Source: Shinella sp. PSBB067
GTDB taxonomy: Bacteria; Pseudomonadota; Alphaproteobacteria; Rhizobiales; Rhizobiaceae
Assembly: GCF_016839145.1 (NCBI RefSeq)
Contig: NZ_CP069303.1
Location: forward strand, 4,021,001 to 4,085,000
Direction of reading: 5' to 3'
DNA length: 64,000 bases
Both the position numbers and the translations under genes were made by a program. Of the stretch, positions 50,180-58,444 are shown in pieces. The notes below the pieces were generated by a model. That model was given only the letters and a program-made list of their open reading frames with translations, did not search any database and had not been told where the DNA came from. Position 1 is the stretch's first letter. The number at the start of each line of letters is the position of its first letter.

Positions 50180-50884
50180 ATGGCCGACGACGACATTCCC
50201 GCCACCTTCGCCTCGCCGGCCTGTTTCCTGCACGAGGTCGATCCGGCCTATTCCGGCCTGCCCGGACCGCTCGACCTGCAGGCATGGACGGATGTGAACC
50301 GTTGGCGCAAGGCCGAGCGGGAACGGCTGATCGCCGGGCGCCTTGCCGTGCCGGCAGAGGTGCGAGCGGGCTGGACGGAGGCCATCGCGGCGGGTGTTCT
50401 CGCGGAAATCGGCGATGTCGCGGGACGCATCGTCAGCGCCTACTGGCCGTTTCGCGGCGAGCCGGATTTCCGCCCCTTCATGGAGGAGATCGCCGCATGC
50501 GGCGGCCGAACCGCGCTGCCGGTCGTGACCGGCAAGGGGCAACCGCTGGAGTTCCATCTCTGGCAGGCGGGCGAGCCGCTGTCGCGCGGCGTCTGGAACA
50601 TCCCGGTTCCGGCGGAGAGCCGGCCGTGCCTGCCCGACATCGTGATCGCGCCCGTCGTCGGCTACGATCCGGCCGGCTACCGGCTCGGCTATGGCGGCGG
50701 CTTCTTCGACCGCACGCTTGCCGCCATGCCGGCGCGGCCCCGCGTCATCGGCATCGGCTACAGCGCGGCGCGGGTCCCGACGATCTATCCGCAGATGCAC
50801 GACATCCCGATGGACCTGATCGTGACGGAGACCGGGACCGTCCGCCGTCAGGGAGACGTTTCCACGGTGCGCGCATTGACGTAG
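50180..50884 (+). CDS. 5-formyltetrahydrofolate cyclo-ligase family
   Basis: 234 residues. It has the family N-terminal RKAERERLIAGRLAV and the C-terminal PDIVIAPVVGYDPAGYRLGYGGGFFDRTL (split over the motif), which carries the ATP/folate site. It converts 5-formyl-THF to 5,10-methenyl-THF. It sits 19 bases after a methionine-related PLP gene, a sensible one-carbon pairing. The N-terminal extension of about 50 residues is longer than in the E. coli protein. It overlaps the convergent MFS gene by 37 bases. Confidence 0.88.
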   Translation: MADDDIPATFASPACFLHEVDPAYSGLPGPLDLQAWTDVNRWRKAERERLIAGRLAVPAEVRAGWTEAIAAGVLAEIGDVAGRIVSAYWPFRGEPDFRPFMEEIAACGGRTALPVVTGKGQPLEFHLWQAGEPLSRGVWNIPVPAESRPCLPDIVIAPVVGYDPAGYRLGYGGGFFDRTLAAMPARPRVIGIGYSAARVPTIYPQMHDIPMDLIVTETGTVRRQGDVSTVRALT

Positions 50885-52125
50885 AGCGCCTTTCCGGCGA
50901 ACCATCCGTTGATCGCCGCGCCGATGCCGAGCAGCACGATGAGCACCGCGCTCCAGCCGAAACTGCCCGTCCAGCCGCGGATGAGGCCGACGATCAGCGG
51001 ACCGATGGCGGCAAGCAGGTAGCCGACGCATTGCGCCATGCCGGAAAGATGTGCCGCCATGTGCGGATCGCGCGTGCGCAGCACGATCACGGTCATCGCC
51101 ACCGCGATCAGCCCGCCCTGGCCGATGCCCTGCAGCACGGCCCAGAACCAGACGGTGGAGAGCGGCGCGAAGAGCAGGCCGAGAAGCGCGACGACGGCGA
51201 GGGCGCAGAGCGTGACGTTGATCACCCGCTGGTCCTTGCCGCGCACGGCAAGATGCGGCGCGACGAGGCAGGCGGCCGCCTGCACCATGACGGAGACGGA
51301 GACGATGGCCCCGGCGGTCACGCCGTCCAGCCCCCGCTCGCGCAGGATCGGCACCAGCCAGCCGAAGACGCAATAGGCGAGCGCCGATTGCAGGCCCATG
51401 AAGAGCGTGACGTGCCAGGCGAGCCGGTCGCGCCACAGGCCCTCCACGCGAAAGCCGGTGCGCTTGACCTGCCGACGGCTGGCAAGGACCTGCGGCAGCC
51501 AGAGCAGCGCCACCAGCAGCGCCGGCAGCGCCCAGATCGCCAAGGCCCCGCCGAGCGAGCCGCCGAGCAGGTGCTCCACCGGCAGCGTCAGCCCCGCGGC
51601 GCTCGCCGCGCCCGCGCAGAGCGCCATCGTGTAGCAGCCCGTCATCAGCGCCGCCCGGTCCGGGAAGTCGCGCTTGACGAGGCCCGGCAGCAGCACGTTG
51701 CCGACGGCGATGCAGCCGCCGGCCAGCGCCGTGCCGAGAAAGAGCAGCGGAATGGAGGAAAGGCCGCGCAGCGCCGTGCCGAGCGCGAGGATGAGCACGA
51801 CGCCGAGCAGGGTGCGCTCCGTGCCGTAGCGCTGGGCAAGGCGCGGGGCGAGCGGCGAGAACAGGCCAAGGCAGACGACGGGCAGCGTCGTCAGCAGGCT
51901 GGCGCCGGTCGGCGAAAGGCCGAGCAAGGCGCGGATCTCCGGCAGCAGCGCCGAGGCGCTGGAAAAGACCGGCCGCAGGTTGAAGGCAATCAGCACGAGG
52001 CTGGCGCCGAGCAGGATGCGCGCCGCCGTGCCGGGCGGGCGATGCGGTTCCGGTGCGGGCACGCTGTCGGCTTCGGCGTCGATCAGGTCGATGGAGCCGG
52101 GATCGTCGGGGAGGGGATGGGTCAT
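50848..52125 (-). CDS. MFS exporter of the CynX/NimT family
   Basis: 425 residues with 12 hydrophobic segments and a 35-residue cytoplasmic N-terminus. Family features: LIAFNLRPVFSSASALLPEIRALLGL (split), LAPRLAQRYGTERTLL and GIGQGGLIAVAMTVIVLRTRD. CynX-like proteins transport cyanate or nitroimidazole-like compounds. The ATG at 52125 overlaps the stop of the GntR regulator (ATGA), so the two form an operon. Its 3' end overlaps the folate gene by 37 bases. Confidence 0.88.
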   Translation of the reverse strand: MTHPLPDDPGSIDLIDAEADSVPAPEPHRPPGTAARILLGASLVLIAFNLRPVFSSASALLPEIRALLGLSPTGASLLTTLPVVCLGLFSPLAPRLAQRYGTERTLLGVVLILALGTALRGLSSIPLLFLGTALAGGCIAVGNVLLPGLVKRDFPDRAALMTGCYTMALCAGAASAAGLTLPVEHLLGGSLGGALAIWALPALLVALLWLPQVLASRRQVKRTGFRVEGLWRDRLAWHVTLFMGLQSALAYCVFGWLVPILRERGLDGVTAGAIVSVSVMVQAAACLVAPHLAVRGKDQRVINVTLCALAVVALLGLLFAPLSTVWFWAVLQGIGQGGLIAVAMTVIVLRTRDPHMAAHLSGMAQCVGYLLAAIGPLIVGLIRGWTGSFGWSAVLIVLLGIGAAINGWFAGKALYVNARTVETSP

Positions 52126-52799
52126 GAGAGCAGCAACCGGTCGAGAGCGGAAAGGACGGGGGCCATGAAGCGGCGCACGGCGGCATCCGCCGCGTCGGGA
52201 TCGCCGCTTTCGATGGCGTCGACGATGGCGGCGTGGGCCGCCATGTCGGGTTCGGGAAGGTCTGCGCGAAGGCTCGCCTCGATGGTTTCGGAGATCAGCG
52301 CGGAGAAGAAATCGTACATGCCGGCCAGCACCGCGTTCTGCGAGGCGGCGATCACGGCCTGGTGGAAGGCGAGGTCGCGGGCGATGAAGGCCGCCTTGTC
52401 GCCGCCCTCGTAGTTGCCGCGTTCGGCAAGGCGCGCGCGCAGTCCGGCGATCACGGCCGGTGTCCGGCGGAGAGCGGCAAGCCGCGCCGCCTCCGCATCG
52501 AGCGCGAGACGCGCCTCGAACTGGTCGCGCAGGCCCGCGCGGCGGGCCATGGTGAGCGGACGGGTGGTGTCGGCCGCGGAGAGCACATAGGTTCCGGAGC
52601 CCTGCCGGGTTTCCAGGATGCCCTGCGAAACGAGGACGCGTACCGCCTCGCGCACGGTGCCGCGGCTGACGGAGAGCATCACCGAAAGCGTCGCCTCGTT
52701 CGGCAGCTTGTCGCCGACGGCCCAGCGGCTGCCGAGGATTTCGGCACGGATCGCCTCGGCCGCCGTGTCGGCTAGATTGGTCTTGCTGAGGGATTGCAT
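52122..52799 (-). CDS. GntR-family regulator, FadR/FCD subgroup
   Basis: 225 residues. The winged helix is at about 10-75 (AEAIRAEILGSRWAVGDKLPNEATLSVML split, VSRGTVREAVRVLVSQGILETRQGSGTYV), and the all-helical FCD domain follows with FHQAVIAASQNAVLAGMYDFF. It is upstream of, and overlapping, the CynX-like transporter gene, so it probably represses it. A near-perfect 17-bp palindrome overlaps its own ribosome site, implying autoregulation. Confidence 0.92.
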   Translation of the reverse strand: MQSLSKTNLADTAAEAIRAEILGSRWAVGDKLPNEATLSVMLSVSRGTVREAVRVLVSQGILETRQGSGTYVLSAADTTRPLTMARRAGLRDQFEARLALDAEAARLAALRRTPAVIAGLRARLAERGNYEGGDKAAFIARDLAFHQAVIAASQNAVLAGMYDFFSALISETIEASLRADLPEPDMAAHAAIVDAIESGDPDAADAAVRRFMAPVLSALDRLLLS

Positions 52800-52800
52800 G

Positions 52801-52837
52801 GATAATCACCAGGTCATCTGATGACTTGGTGATTATC
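52801..52837. promoter_or_regulatory. Operator of the GntR/CynX-like operon
   Basis: GATAATCACCAGGTCAT and ATGACTTGGTGATTATC, 17-base arms with one mismatch, separated by CTG. It starts 1 base before the regulator's ATG and overlaps its ribosome site. The TGGTGATTATC half is also a plausible GntR half-site. Confidence 0.75.
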
Positions 52838-52985
52838 GTGATTGTGCGGAAAGGTCAAAGCCATTCTGCCTGTTCCGAAGTTTCCCTCCCCCCTGAAGGG
52901 TGGGCAATGGTTTCCTTTGCTAAGCGATGGACCGTCCACCATGAATGCAGAGCGGCCGCCTATGGGATTGGGCGTTGCCGCTCTT

Positions 52986-53118
52986 CCCTTTCCCCCGCGA
53001 GGAGAAGGCGGCCCGAAGGGTCGGATGAGGGGCATCCCGAATGAAACCGTTTATTTTTCCCGCCTTTGGCATCCCCCTCATCCGCCTGCCGGCACTTTCT
53101 CCCCGCGGGGAGAAGGAA
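52986..53118. repeat. Inverted pair of intergenic repeat elements
   Basis: Two related copies about 50 bases long, at 52986-53037 and 53070-53118, in opposite orientation, each with a TCTCCCCGCGGGGAGAAG-type hairpin and a CGGATGAGGGG end. They fill much of the 410-base gap between the GntR regulator and the epimerase gene. No gene was seen there. Confidence 0.65.
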
Positions 53119-53209
53119 GTGCGGCCACGTCGGGCTCCATAGGCGATAGCTCCGGGCATGGACGGGAGGAGCGGCGCCGGATTTATTTTCCGGCCGGCCG
53201 CATCGGCCG

Positions 53210-54241
53210 TTACTGCTTGCGCGGCCAGGTATCGGCGAGGCGGTAGCCGGCCGGCCACGGATCGTCGGGATCGAGCATCACCTGGCTGGTGCCGGTGATC
53301 CATGCGCGGCCGGAGATCTCCGGCACGATGGCCGGGCGGCCGCTGACGATGGTCTCGCCGACGATGCGGCAGTCGAAGCGCGAATCGATGATCGAATAGC
53401 CGGAGAAGGGTTGCCCGACCTTGATCTGGCCGCGGGCGTGCAGCACGGCCATGCGGGCCGAGCAGCCGGTGCCGGTGGGCGAGCGGTCGAGCTTGGCCGG
53501 CTGGATGACCACCGTGTTGCGGCCGTGCAGCGCGCCGTCGCGTTCCTCGACCGGCAGCGTGAGCTGGCAGAAGGAGATGTGGTTCCATTCCGGGTTTTCC
53601 GGATGGGTGAAGCCGAGCTGCTCGTTGGCCGCCTTCGTGATGCGGATGCCGGTCTCGGCCAGCTCCCGCGCCTCGTCCGGCGTCACGGCGAAACCGAGCG
53701 CGCGCGCATCGGCAAGGACGAAGCTGTCGCCGCCATAGGCGGTATCGACGGTCAGCGTGCCGAGGCCTTCCACTTCCAGCGTCGCATCCAGCCTGTCGGC
53801 GAAGGACGGGACGTTCGTCACGGTGATGCGCTCGGCCTTGCCGTTGCGGCAGGCGGCGACGACATCGACGAGGCCACCCGGCGCTTCCAGCACCATATGG
53901 GTCTCCGGCTCGACCATCGGCACGATGCCGCTGTCGAGCAGCACGGTGGAAACGCAGATCGAGTTGGAGCCGGACATCGGCGGCGTATCCTCCGGCTCCA
54001 TGATGATGAAGCCCATCGTGGCGCGCGGGTCCTTCGGCGGGACGAGCAGGTTGATATGGCGGAAGACGCCGCCGCGCGGCTCGTTCAGCACGAAGTTGCG
54101 CAGCGTCTTGTCCTCGGCGATGAAATTGCGCTGCTCCCAAAGCGTCTTGCCGGGCGGCGGCGCGACCCCGCCGACGATGACGTCGCCCACCTCGCCCTCG
54201 GCGTGGCAGGAGACGATGTGGATGACCTTGCTGCTGCGCAT
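53210..54241 (-). CDS. hypE: Proline-racemase-family 4-hydroxyproline 2-epimerase, Ser variant
   Basis: 343 residues. Family features: [19 protein letters not shown], the first catalytic loop [11 protein letters not shown] and the second [18 protein letters not shown]. In characterised racemases and epimerases both loops carry Cys; here the first position is Ser (Ser90) and only the second Cys remains. The neighbours (oxidase, HPC deaminase, KGSA dehydrogenase, imine reductase) indicate hydroxyproline use. It may be 4-hydroxyproline epimerase or a 3-hydroxyproline dehydratase-like enzyme. It starts at 54241 and is divergent from a GntR regulator. Confidence 0.82.
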   Translation of the reverse strand: MRSSKVIHIVSCHAEGEVGDVIVGGVAPPPGKTLWEQRNFIAEDKTLRNFVLNEPRGGVFRHINLLVPPKDPRATMGFIIMEPEDTPPMSGSNSICVSTVLLDSGIVPMVEPETHMVLEAPGGLVDVVAACRNGKAERITVTNVPSFADRLDATLEVEGLGTLTVDTAYGGDSFVLADARALGFAVTPDEARELAETGIRITKAANEQLGFTHPENPEWNHISFCQLTLPVEERDGALHGRNTVVIQPAKLDRSPTGTGCSARMAVLHARGQIKVGQPFSGYSIIDSRFDCRIVGETIVSGRPAIVPEISGRAWITGTSQVMLDPDDPWPAGYRLADTWPRKQ

Positions 54242-54300
54242 GGCTTTCTCTCCGGTTTCTGGCTGCTTCACCGCTGGCGAAGTGGCCCTTTCATAGAAAG

Positions 54301-54312
54301 ATTGGATCCAAT
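54301..54312. promoter_or_regulatory. Palindrome ATTGGATCCAAT between epimerase and GntR genes
   Basis: A perfect 12-base palindrome, followed by ATATACAATA, about 60 bases before the epimerase start. AT-rich against a GC-rich background. Likely operator of the divergent pair. Confidence 0.55.
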
Positions 54313-54408
54313 ATACAATACGGCTTTCGCACGCGGCAGAGCCGCTCGGTTGCCCCGTTTGCGGTTTCGACCTATGACCATGGCCTGCATTATCAGGGGT
54401 TGGACGTG

Positions 54409-55074
54409 ATGAGATTTGCCGCCGTCGATGTCAGGCAGGCCGCTTCCGCGGCCGACATCGTCTACGAGTCCCTGCGCAAGGCGATCATCGAGGGCGACAT
54501 TGCCGAGGGCGAGAGCCTCAGGCAGGAAGAGATCGCGCGGATGTTCAATACCAGCCGTATCCCGGTGCGCGAGGCGCTGTCCCGGCTGGAGCAGCACGGC
54601 CTCATCACCACCCGGCGCTACAGGGGCGCCGTCGTCGCCGGCCTTTCCATCGAGGAGATCGCGGAGATCTTCGAGTTCCGCGCGCTGATCGAGGCCGAGG
54701 TCATGCGCCTTGCCGTGCCCAATCTCGACCGGGAGGCGCTGGACCGCGCGCGGCGCTATTGCGAGGCCTTCGACCGGGAAACGGACCCGCACCGCTGGGG
54801 CGAGATCAACCGGCATTTTCACACGACGCTCTACGAGGCCTCGCACCGCCCCTACCATCTGCACAATGTCGGCCTGTCGTTCGACCGCATCGACCGCTAC
54901 CTGCGCGCCCAGCTCACCTTCACCCACGGCATGCCGCGGGCCGGCCGCGAGCACGAGGCGATCCTTGCGGCCTGCGAGAAGGGCGATGCGGACCTCGCCT
55001 CGCGACTGACCCGCGATCATGTCCTCGACGCCGGGCAATCGCTGATGACGTTCCTCCGGCAGCAGCGGACATGA
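54409..55074 (+). CDS. GntR/FCD regulator of the hydroxyproline region (first)
   Basis: 221 residues. Winged helix at about 15-80 ([41 protein letters not shown] split), FCD domain with [24 protein letters not shown]. HypR of Sinorhizobium is of the same class. The ATG at 54409 follows AGGGG; a TTG at 54400 is possible. It is divergent from the epimerase gene. It is one of two FCD regulators in this cluster, and they share only class-level similarity. Confidence 0.88.
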   Translation: MRFAAVDVRQAASAADIVYESLRKAIIEGDIAEGESLRQEEIARMFNTSRIPVREALSRLEQHGLITTRRYRGAVVAGLSIEEIAEIFEFRALIEAEVMRLAVPNLDREALDRARRYCEAFDRETDPHRWGEINRHFHTTLYEASHRPYHLHNVGLSFDRIDRYLRAQLTFTHGMPRAGREHEAILAACEKGDADLASRLTRDHVLDAGQSLMTFLRQQRT

Positions 55075-55075
55075 G

Positions 55076-55104
55076 AAGGGCGGGTTTTCCCGCCCTTTCT
55101 TTTC
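55076..55104 (+). terminator. Rho-independent terminator of the first GntR gene
   Basis: AAGGGCGGG, loop TTTT, CCCGCCCTT, then TCTTTTC. Starts 2 bases after the stop codon. Confidence 0.9.
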
Positions 55105-55174
55105 GATCGGCGCCCGGGACGGCTTGACGGCGCTTTCGTCAAAATGCCCACTTTAAGCGATTGATAGTGCAGGC

Positions 55175-55201
55175 ATACAATTGTATTTCTTTTGTCGACA
55201 A
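55175..55201. promoter_or_regulatory. Operator candidate before the second GntR gene
   Basis: ATACAATTGTAT (perfect palindrome, 55175-55186) followed by TTGTCGACAA (perfect palindrome, 55192-55201). The second sequence recurs just after the gene at 55933-55942. Ends 11 bases before the ATG. Confidence 0.65.
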
Positions 55202-55212
55202 GAGGATTTCCG

Positions 55213-55917
55213 ATGACCGGTACCGATTCCAGTATCCTGCCCGAACGCAAGCGCGGCTCCGGCGTCAAAATGGTCTACGACCTTCTGCGCGACGAGATCC
55301 TCGACCTCAAGCTCGCCCCCGGCAGCCCGGTCGACGAGGTGCAGCTTGCCGAGCGGTTCAAGATGTCGCGAACGCCGATCCGCGAGGCGCTGGTCCGGCT
55401 CGCCGGCGAGGGGCTGATCGAGACGCTGCCGAACCGCTCGACCATGGTGTCGAACATCGATTTCCTCAACCTCCACACCCTATTCGACGCGCTGGTTCTG
55501 ATGTATCGCGTGACGACGCGCCTCGCCGCACAGAACCATCGCGCGGAGGACCTCGCCGTCATCCGCGGTTTTCACGAGGATTATGCCAAGGCCGTCGAGG
55601 CGCGCGACATGCTGGCGATGATCGCGACCAATGCGGCCTTCCATGCGGCCATCTCCGAGGCCGGCCGCAACCCGTATTTCACGAGCCTCTTCCGCCGGCT
55701 GCTCGACGAGGCGCGACGCATCCTGCGCCTCTACTACCAGTCCTATCAGGAGCAGTTCCCGCGGCGCTTCGTGGACGAGCACGCGGCGATCGTCGCGGCG
55801 ATCGAGGCGCGCGACATCGAGGAGGCCGACCGCCTCGGCAAGGCCCATGCCGAGCAGATCGTCACGCAGGTGCAGAAGCTCTTCAGCCGCGACGACCGGC
55901 TGGACATCCCGCTGTGA
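55213..55917 (+). CDS. GntR/FCD regulator of the hydroxyproline region (second)
   Basis: 234 residues. Winged helix at about 18-85 (VYDLLRDEILDLKLAPGSPVDEVQLAERFKMSRTPIREALV split), FCD domain with NAAFHAAISEAGRNPYFTSLF. The ATG at 55213 follows AGAGGA; the longer open frame from a TTG at 55192 lies inside the operator. It is flanked on both sides by TTGTCGACAA palindromes, so it probably controls itself and the downstream deaminase gene. The effector may be hydroxyproline or an intermediate. Confidence 0.88.
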   Translation: MTGTDSSILPERKRGSGVKMVYDLLRDEILDLKLAPGSPVDEVQLAERFKMSRTPIREALVRLAGEGLIETLPNRSTMVSNIDFLNLHTLFDALVLMYRVTTRLAAQNHRAEDLAVIRGFHEDYAKAVEARDMLAMIATNAAFHAAISEAGRNPYFTSLFRRLLDEARRILRLYYQSYQEQFPRRFVDEHAAIVAAIEARDIEEADRLGKAHAEQIVTQVQKLFSRDDRLDIPL

Positions 55918-55921
55918 TGCG

Positions 55922-55953
55922 TTGTATTTTTCTTGTCGACAAATAAAATACAA
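55922..55953. promoter_or_regulatory. Long palindromic operator before the deaminase gene
   Basis: 32 bases: TTGTATTTT, two unmatched bases, TTGTCGACAA, two unmatched bases, AAAATACAA. 28 of 32 positions are symmetrical. It starts 5 bases after the second GntR gene, 79 bases before the deaminase gene. Confidence 0.8.
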
Positions 55954-56031
55954 GTTGCTATACGTTGCCGGGAGGGGAGGCTGAGGACATCCGCGCCGGC
56001 CGACCGCCCGAACCGTCCATAGGAGATCGAC

Positions 56032-56994
56032 ATGAAGGCCAAGATTTTTTCCGGTGTCATTCCCGCCCTGATGACCCCCTGCAAGGAAGACCGCACGCCG
56101 GACTTCGACCAGCTGGTCCGCAAGGGCAAGGAACTCATCGAGAAGGGCATGTCCGCCGTCGTCTATTGCGGCTCCATGGGTGACTGGCCGCTTCTGACCG
56201 ACGAGCAGCGCATGGAAGGCGTCGAGCGCCTCGTCAAAGCCGGCATCCCGGTCATCGTCGGCACCGGCGCCGTCAACACCGCCTCGGCCGTCGCGCATGC
56301 CGCCCATGCCCAGAAGGTCGGCGCGCAGGGCCTCATGGTCATCCCGCGCGTTCTGTCCCGCGGCTCCGTCGTCGCCGCCCAGAAGAACCACTTCAAGGCC
56401 ATCCTGTCGGCCGCCCCGGACCTGCCGGCCGTCATCTACAACAGCCCCTATTACGGCTTCGCCACCCGCGCCGACCTGTTCTTCGCCCTGCGCCAGGACC
56501 ACAAGAACCTCGTAGGCTTCAAGGAATTCGGCGGCGCCGCCGACATGCGCTATGCGGCCGAGAACATCACCAGCCGCGACGATGACGTCTCGCTGATGAT
56601 CGGCGTCGACACCTGCGTCTTCACCGGCTTCGTCGATTGCGGCGCCGTCGGCGCGATCACCGGCATCGGCTGCGTGCTGCCGAAGGAAGTGCTGCACATG
56701 TGCGCCCTCGCCCAGGCTGCCGCCAAGGGCGACGCGGACGCCCGCGCCCGCGCGCTGGAACTGGAATCGGCGCTTGCCGTCCTCTCGTCCTTCGACGAAG
56801 GCCCGGACCTCGTCCTCTACTTCAAGCACATGATGGTGCTGAAGGGCGACAAGGAATACACGCTGCACTTCTACGAGACCGACGCCCTCTCCGACAGCCA
56901 GCGCGGCTACGTCGAATCCCAGCTCAAGCTCTTCGACACCTGGTATGCCGAATGGAGCAAGCTGCCGGGCGCCGTGCAGAAATACAAGGTCTGA
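56032..56994 (+). CDS. hypD: DapA-family pyrroline-4-hydroxy-2-carboxylate deaminase
   Basis: 320 residues, TIM-barrel lyase of the DHDPS/NAL family. The Schiff-base Lys is in LVGFKEFGGAADM and the Tyr in AVIYNSPYYGF. In hydroxyproline pathways this member converts 4-hydroxy-pyrroline-2-carboxylate to alpha-ketoglutarate semialdehyde with loss of ammonia. Its setting beside an epimerase, a KGSA dehydrogenase and a FAD oxidase favours that over DapA itself. GGAGA precedes the ATG. Confidence 0.9.
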   Translation: MKAKIFSGVIPALMTPCKEDRTPDFDQLVRKGKELIEKGMSAVVYCGSMGDWPLLTDEQRMEGVERLVKAGIPVIVGTGAVNTASAVAHAAHAQKVGAQGLMVIPRVLSRGSVVAAQKNHFKAILSAAPDLPAVIYNSPYYGFATRADLFFALRQDHKNLVGFKEFGGAADMRYAAENITSRDDDVSLMIGVDTCVFTGFVDCGAVGAITGIGCVLPKEVLHMCALAQAAAKGDADARARALELESALAVLSSFDEGPDLVLYFKHMMVLKGDKEYTLHFYETDALSDSQRGYVESQLKLFDTWYAEWSKLPGAVQKYKV

Positions 56995-57019
56995 GCTTCA
57001 CGCCTTCCCAAATGCGAGA

Positions 57020-57047
57020 AAGGCCCTCCGCAAGGAGGGCCTTCTTG
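57020..57047 (+). terminator. Rho-independent terminator of the deaminase gene
   Basis: AAGGCCCTCC, loop GCAA, GGAGGGCCTT, then CTTGATT; 26 bases after the stop. Nearly identical to the hairpin at 57203. Confidence 0.85.
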
Positions 57048-57069
57048 ATTCCTGGCATAGGTGTCGGAA

Positions 57070-57167
57070 CCTCTCCTCCGTCATGCTCGGGCCTGTCCCG
57101 AGCATCTGCAACGTCTCCATTCTTTCAATGCGTTGGCAGATCCTCGGCACAAGGCCGAGGATGACGA
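57070..57167. repeat. Composite palindromic intergenic repeat, copy 5
   Basis: Starts CCTCTCCTCCGTCATGCTCGG and ends CCGAGGATGACG. It is close to the reverse complement of copy 3 at 19.6 kb, with the same CAGAT/ATCTG inner pairing. It lies between two terminator hairpins. Confidence 0.88.
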
Positions 57168-57202
57168 CAGCGGGTGGGGCGCGGCATGCCGGAAAACTGA
57201 AA

Positions 57203-57229
57203 GACCCTCCGCGAGGAGGGCCTTTTCTT
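57203..57229 (-). terminator. Terminator of the imine reductase gene
   Basis: GACCCTCC, loop GCGA, GGAGGGCC, with TTTTCTTTT on the plus-strand side and TCTTTCAG on the minus-strand side. It can act in either direction. Confidence 0.7.
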
Positions 57230-57256
57230 TTGGTGGCAGGCGAAGGCAGGGCGCGC

Positions 57257-58294
57257 TCAGGAAATCGCGTCCAGCCCCTTGTCCAGCAGGCGGTCGAGCT
57301 GTTCCACCTCGGCGGTCGTCAGCGTGACTCCTTCCGCCTCGGACTTCGTGCGGGCGACGAAGCGGCGCTGGGAGGGCAGGCGCGCGCCCTGGCCGACGAT
57401 GGCCTCGAAGAGGGTTTCGGCGCGGGCGAAGGGATCGCCCGGGCGGCCCTTGGCGAAGGCTTCCGGCGACATGGCGATGATGAGCTCGCCGTGGAAGGGG
57501 GCGAGGGTCGTCGTGCCGAGATAATCGAGCACTTCCGGGCTCGTCAGGTCGCCGATCATGATGCCGGCGAGGAGCTCGATCATCGTGCCGATGGCCGAGC
57601 CCTTGTGGCCGCCGAAGGGCAGCATGGCGCCGGCAAGCGCCGCTTCCGGATCGGTCGTCGGGTTGCCGTCGGCGTCGATCGCCCAGCCTTCCGGGAGCTG
57701 CTTGCCGGCGCGGCGGTGCAGCTCGATCTCGCCGCGGGCGGCGACGGATGTGGCGAAGTCGAAGACATAAGGCGCGCCGTTCGGGCGCGGCCAGCCGAAG
57801 GCGAAGGGATTGGTGCCGAGCAGCGGCTTGTTGCCGCCGGTCGGCGCGACCGTCGCATAGCTCGGGCACATGACGAGGCCGGCAAGGCCCTCCTTCGTCA
57901 CGGCCTCGACCTCCGGCCAGAGCGCCGAGAAATGGGTGCAGTCGTTGATGACCAGCGCGGCGATACCGAGCTTGCGGGCGCGGTCGGCAAGGGCGGGGAC
58001 GCCGAGCTCGAAGGCGGGATTGGCAAAGCCGCCCTTCGCATTGACCTTGACGATGGCCGAGCCCTCGTTGGCGTCGAGTTCCGGCACGGCGTCCGGCTTG
58101 ACCTTGCCGGCCTTGACGGTGCGCAACGCGCCCTCGATGCGGTAGATGCCGTGCGACTTGCAGGCATCCCGCTCGCCGGCGACGATGACGCGGGCAAGCG
58201 CGCCGGCCTGCACGGCGTTGAGGCCGGCCTTGAGGAAGATGGCTTCGACCCGCTCCTGAAGCGCGGCAATCGACAGAGTGGTGGTTTGCGTCAT
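57257..58294 (-). CDS. hypS: Malate/L-lactate dehydrogenase-family imine reductase (HypS-like)
   Basis: 345 residues. Family features: GERDACKSHGIYRIEGALRTV, ALVINDCTHFSALW, PLLGTNPFAFGWPRP and LPFGGHKGSAIGTMIELLAG (split). This family includes delta1-pyrroline-2-carboxylate and piperideine-2-carboxylate reductases, and the S. meliloti hyp cluster contains such an enzyme (HypS). It would turn pyrroline-2-carboxylate into L-proline. The start at 58294 is divergent from the semialdehyde dehydrogenase, with an operator between them. Confidence 0.85.
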   Translation of the reverse strand: MTQTTTLSIAALQERVEAIFLKAGLNAVQAGALARVIVAGERDACKSHGIYRIEGALRTVKAGKVKPDAVPELDANEGSAIVKVNAKGGFANPAFELGVPALADRARKLGIAALVINDCTHFSALWPEVEAVTKEGLAGLVMCPSYATVAPTGGNKPLLGTNPFAFGWPRPNGAPYVFDFATSVAARGEIELHRRAGKQLPEGWAIDADGNPTTDPEAALAGAMLPFGGHKGSAIGTMIELLAGIMIGDLTSPEVLDYLGTTTLAPFHGELIIAMSPEAFAKGRPGDPFARAETLFEAIVGQGARLPSQRRFVARTKSEAEGVTLTTAEVEQLDRLLDKGLDAIS

Positions 58295-58349
58295 CTTTCG
58301 TCTCTTCAAAGGCTGGTGCCGACCCCGGGGCAGGTTGGCGATTGAACAT

Positions 58350-58370
58350 TTGCATACATAGAGTATACAA
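58350..58370. promoter_or_regulatory. Operator in the hypS-hypH divergent region
   Basis: Arms TTGCATAC and GTATACAA around a 5-base spacer ATAGA, with one mismatch pair. The same ATAC-N5-GTAT layout recurs at 60038-60054 before the ABC transporter genes. Confidence 0.7.
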
Positions 58371-58444
58371 GATTTCCACGAGTGCAATTCGCCCCGCCGT
58401 TTCCTATATCGGGCGAGCATCATTCCGCAAGAAAGGGACGTCAA

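Noticed and set aside
55192-55212. TTG start extending the second GntR gene upstream
   Set aside because: The codon lies inside the TTGTCGACAA operator and lacks a ribosome site; ATG 55213 has AGAGGA upstream.
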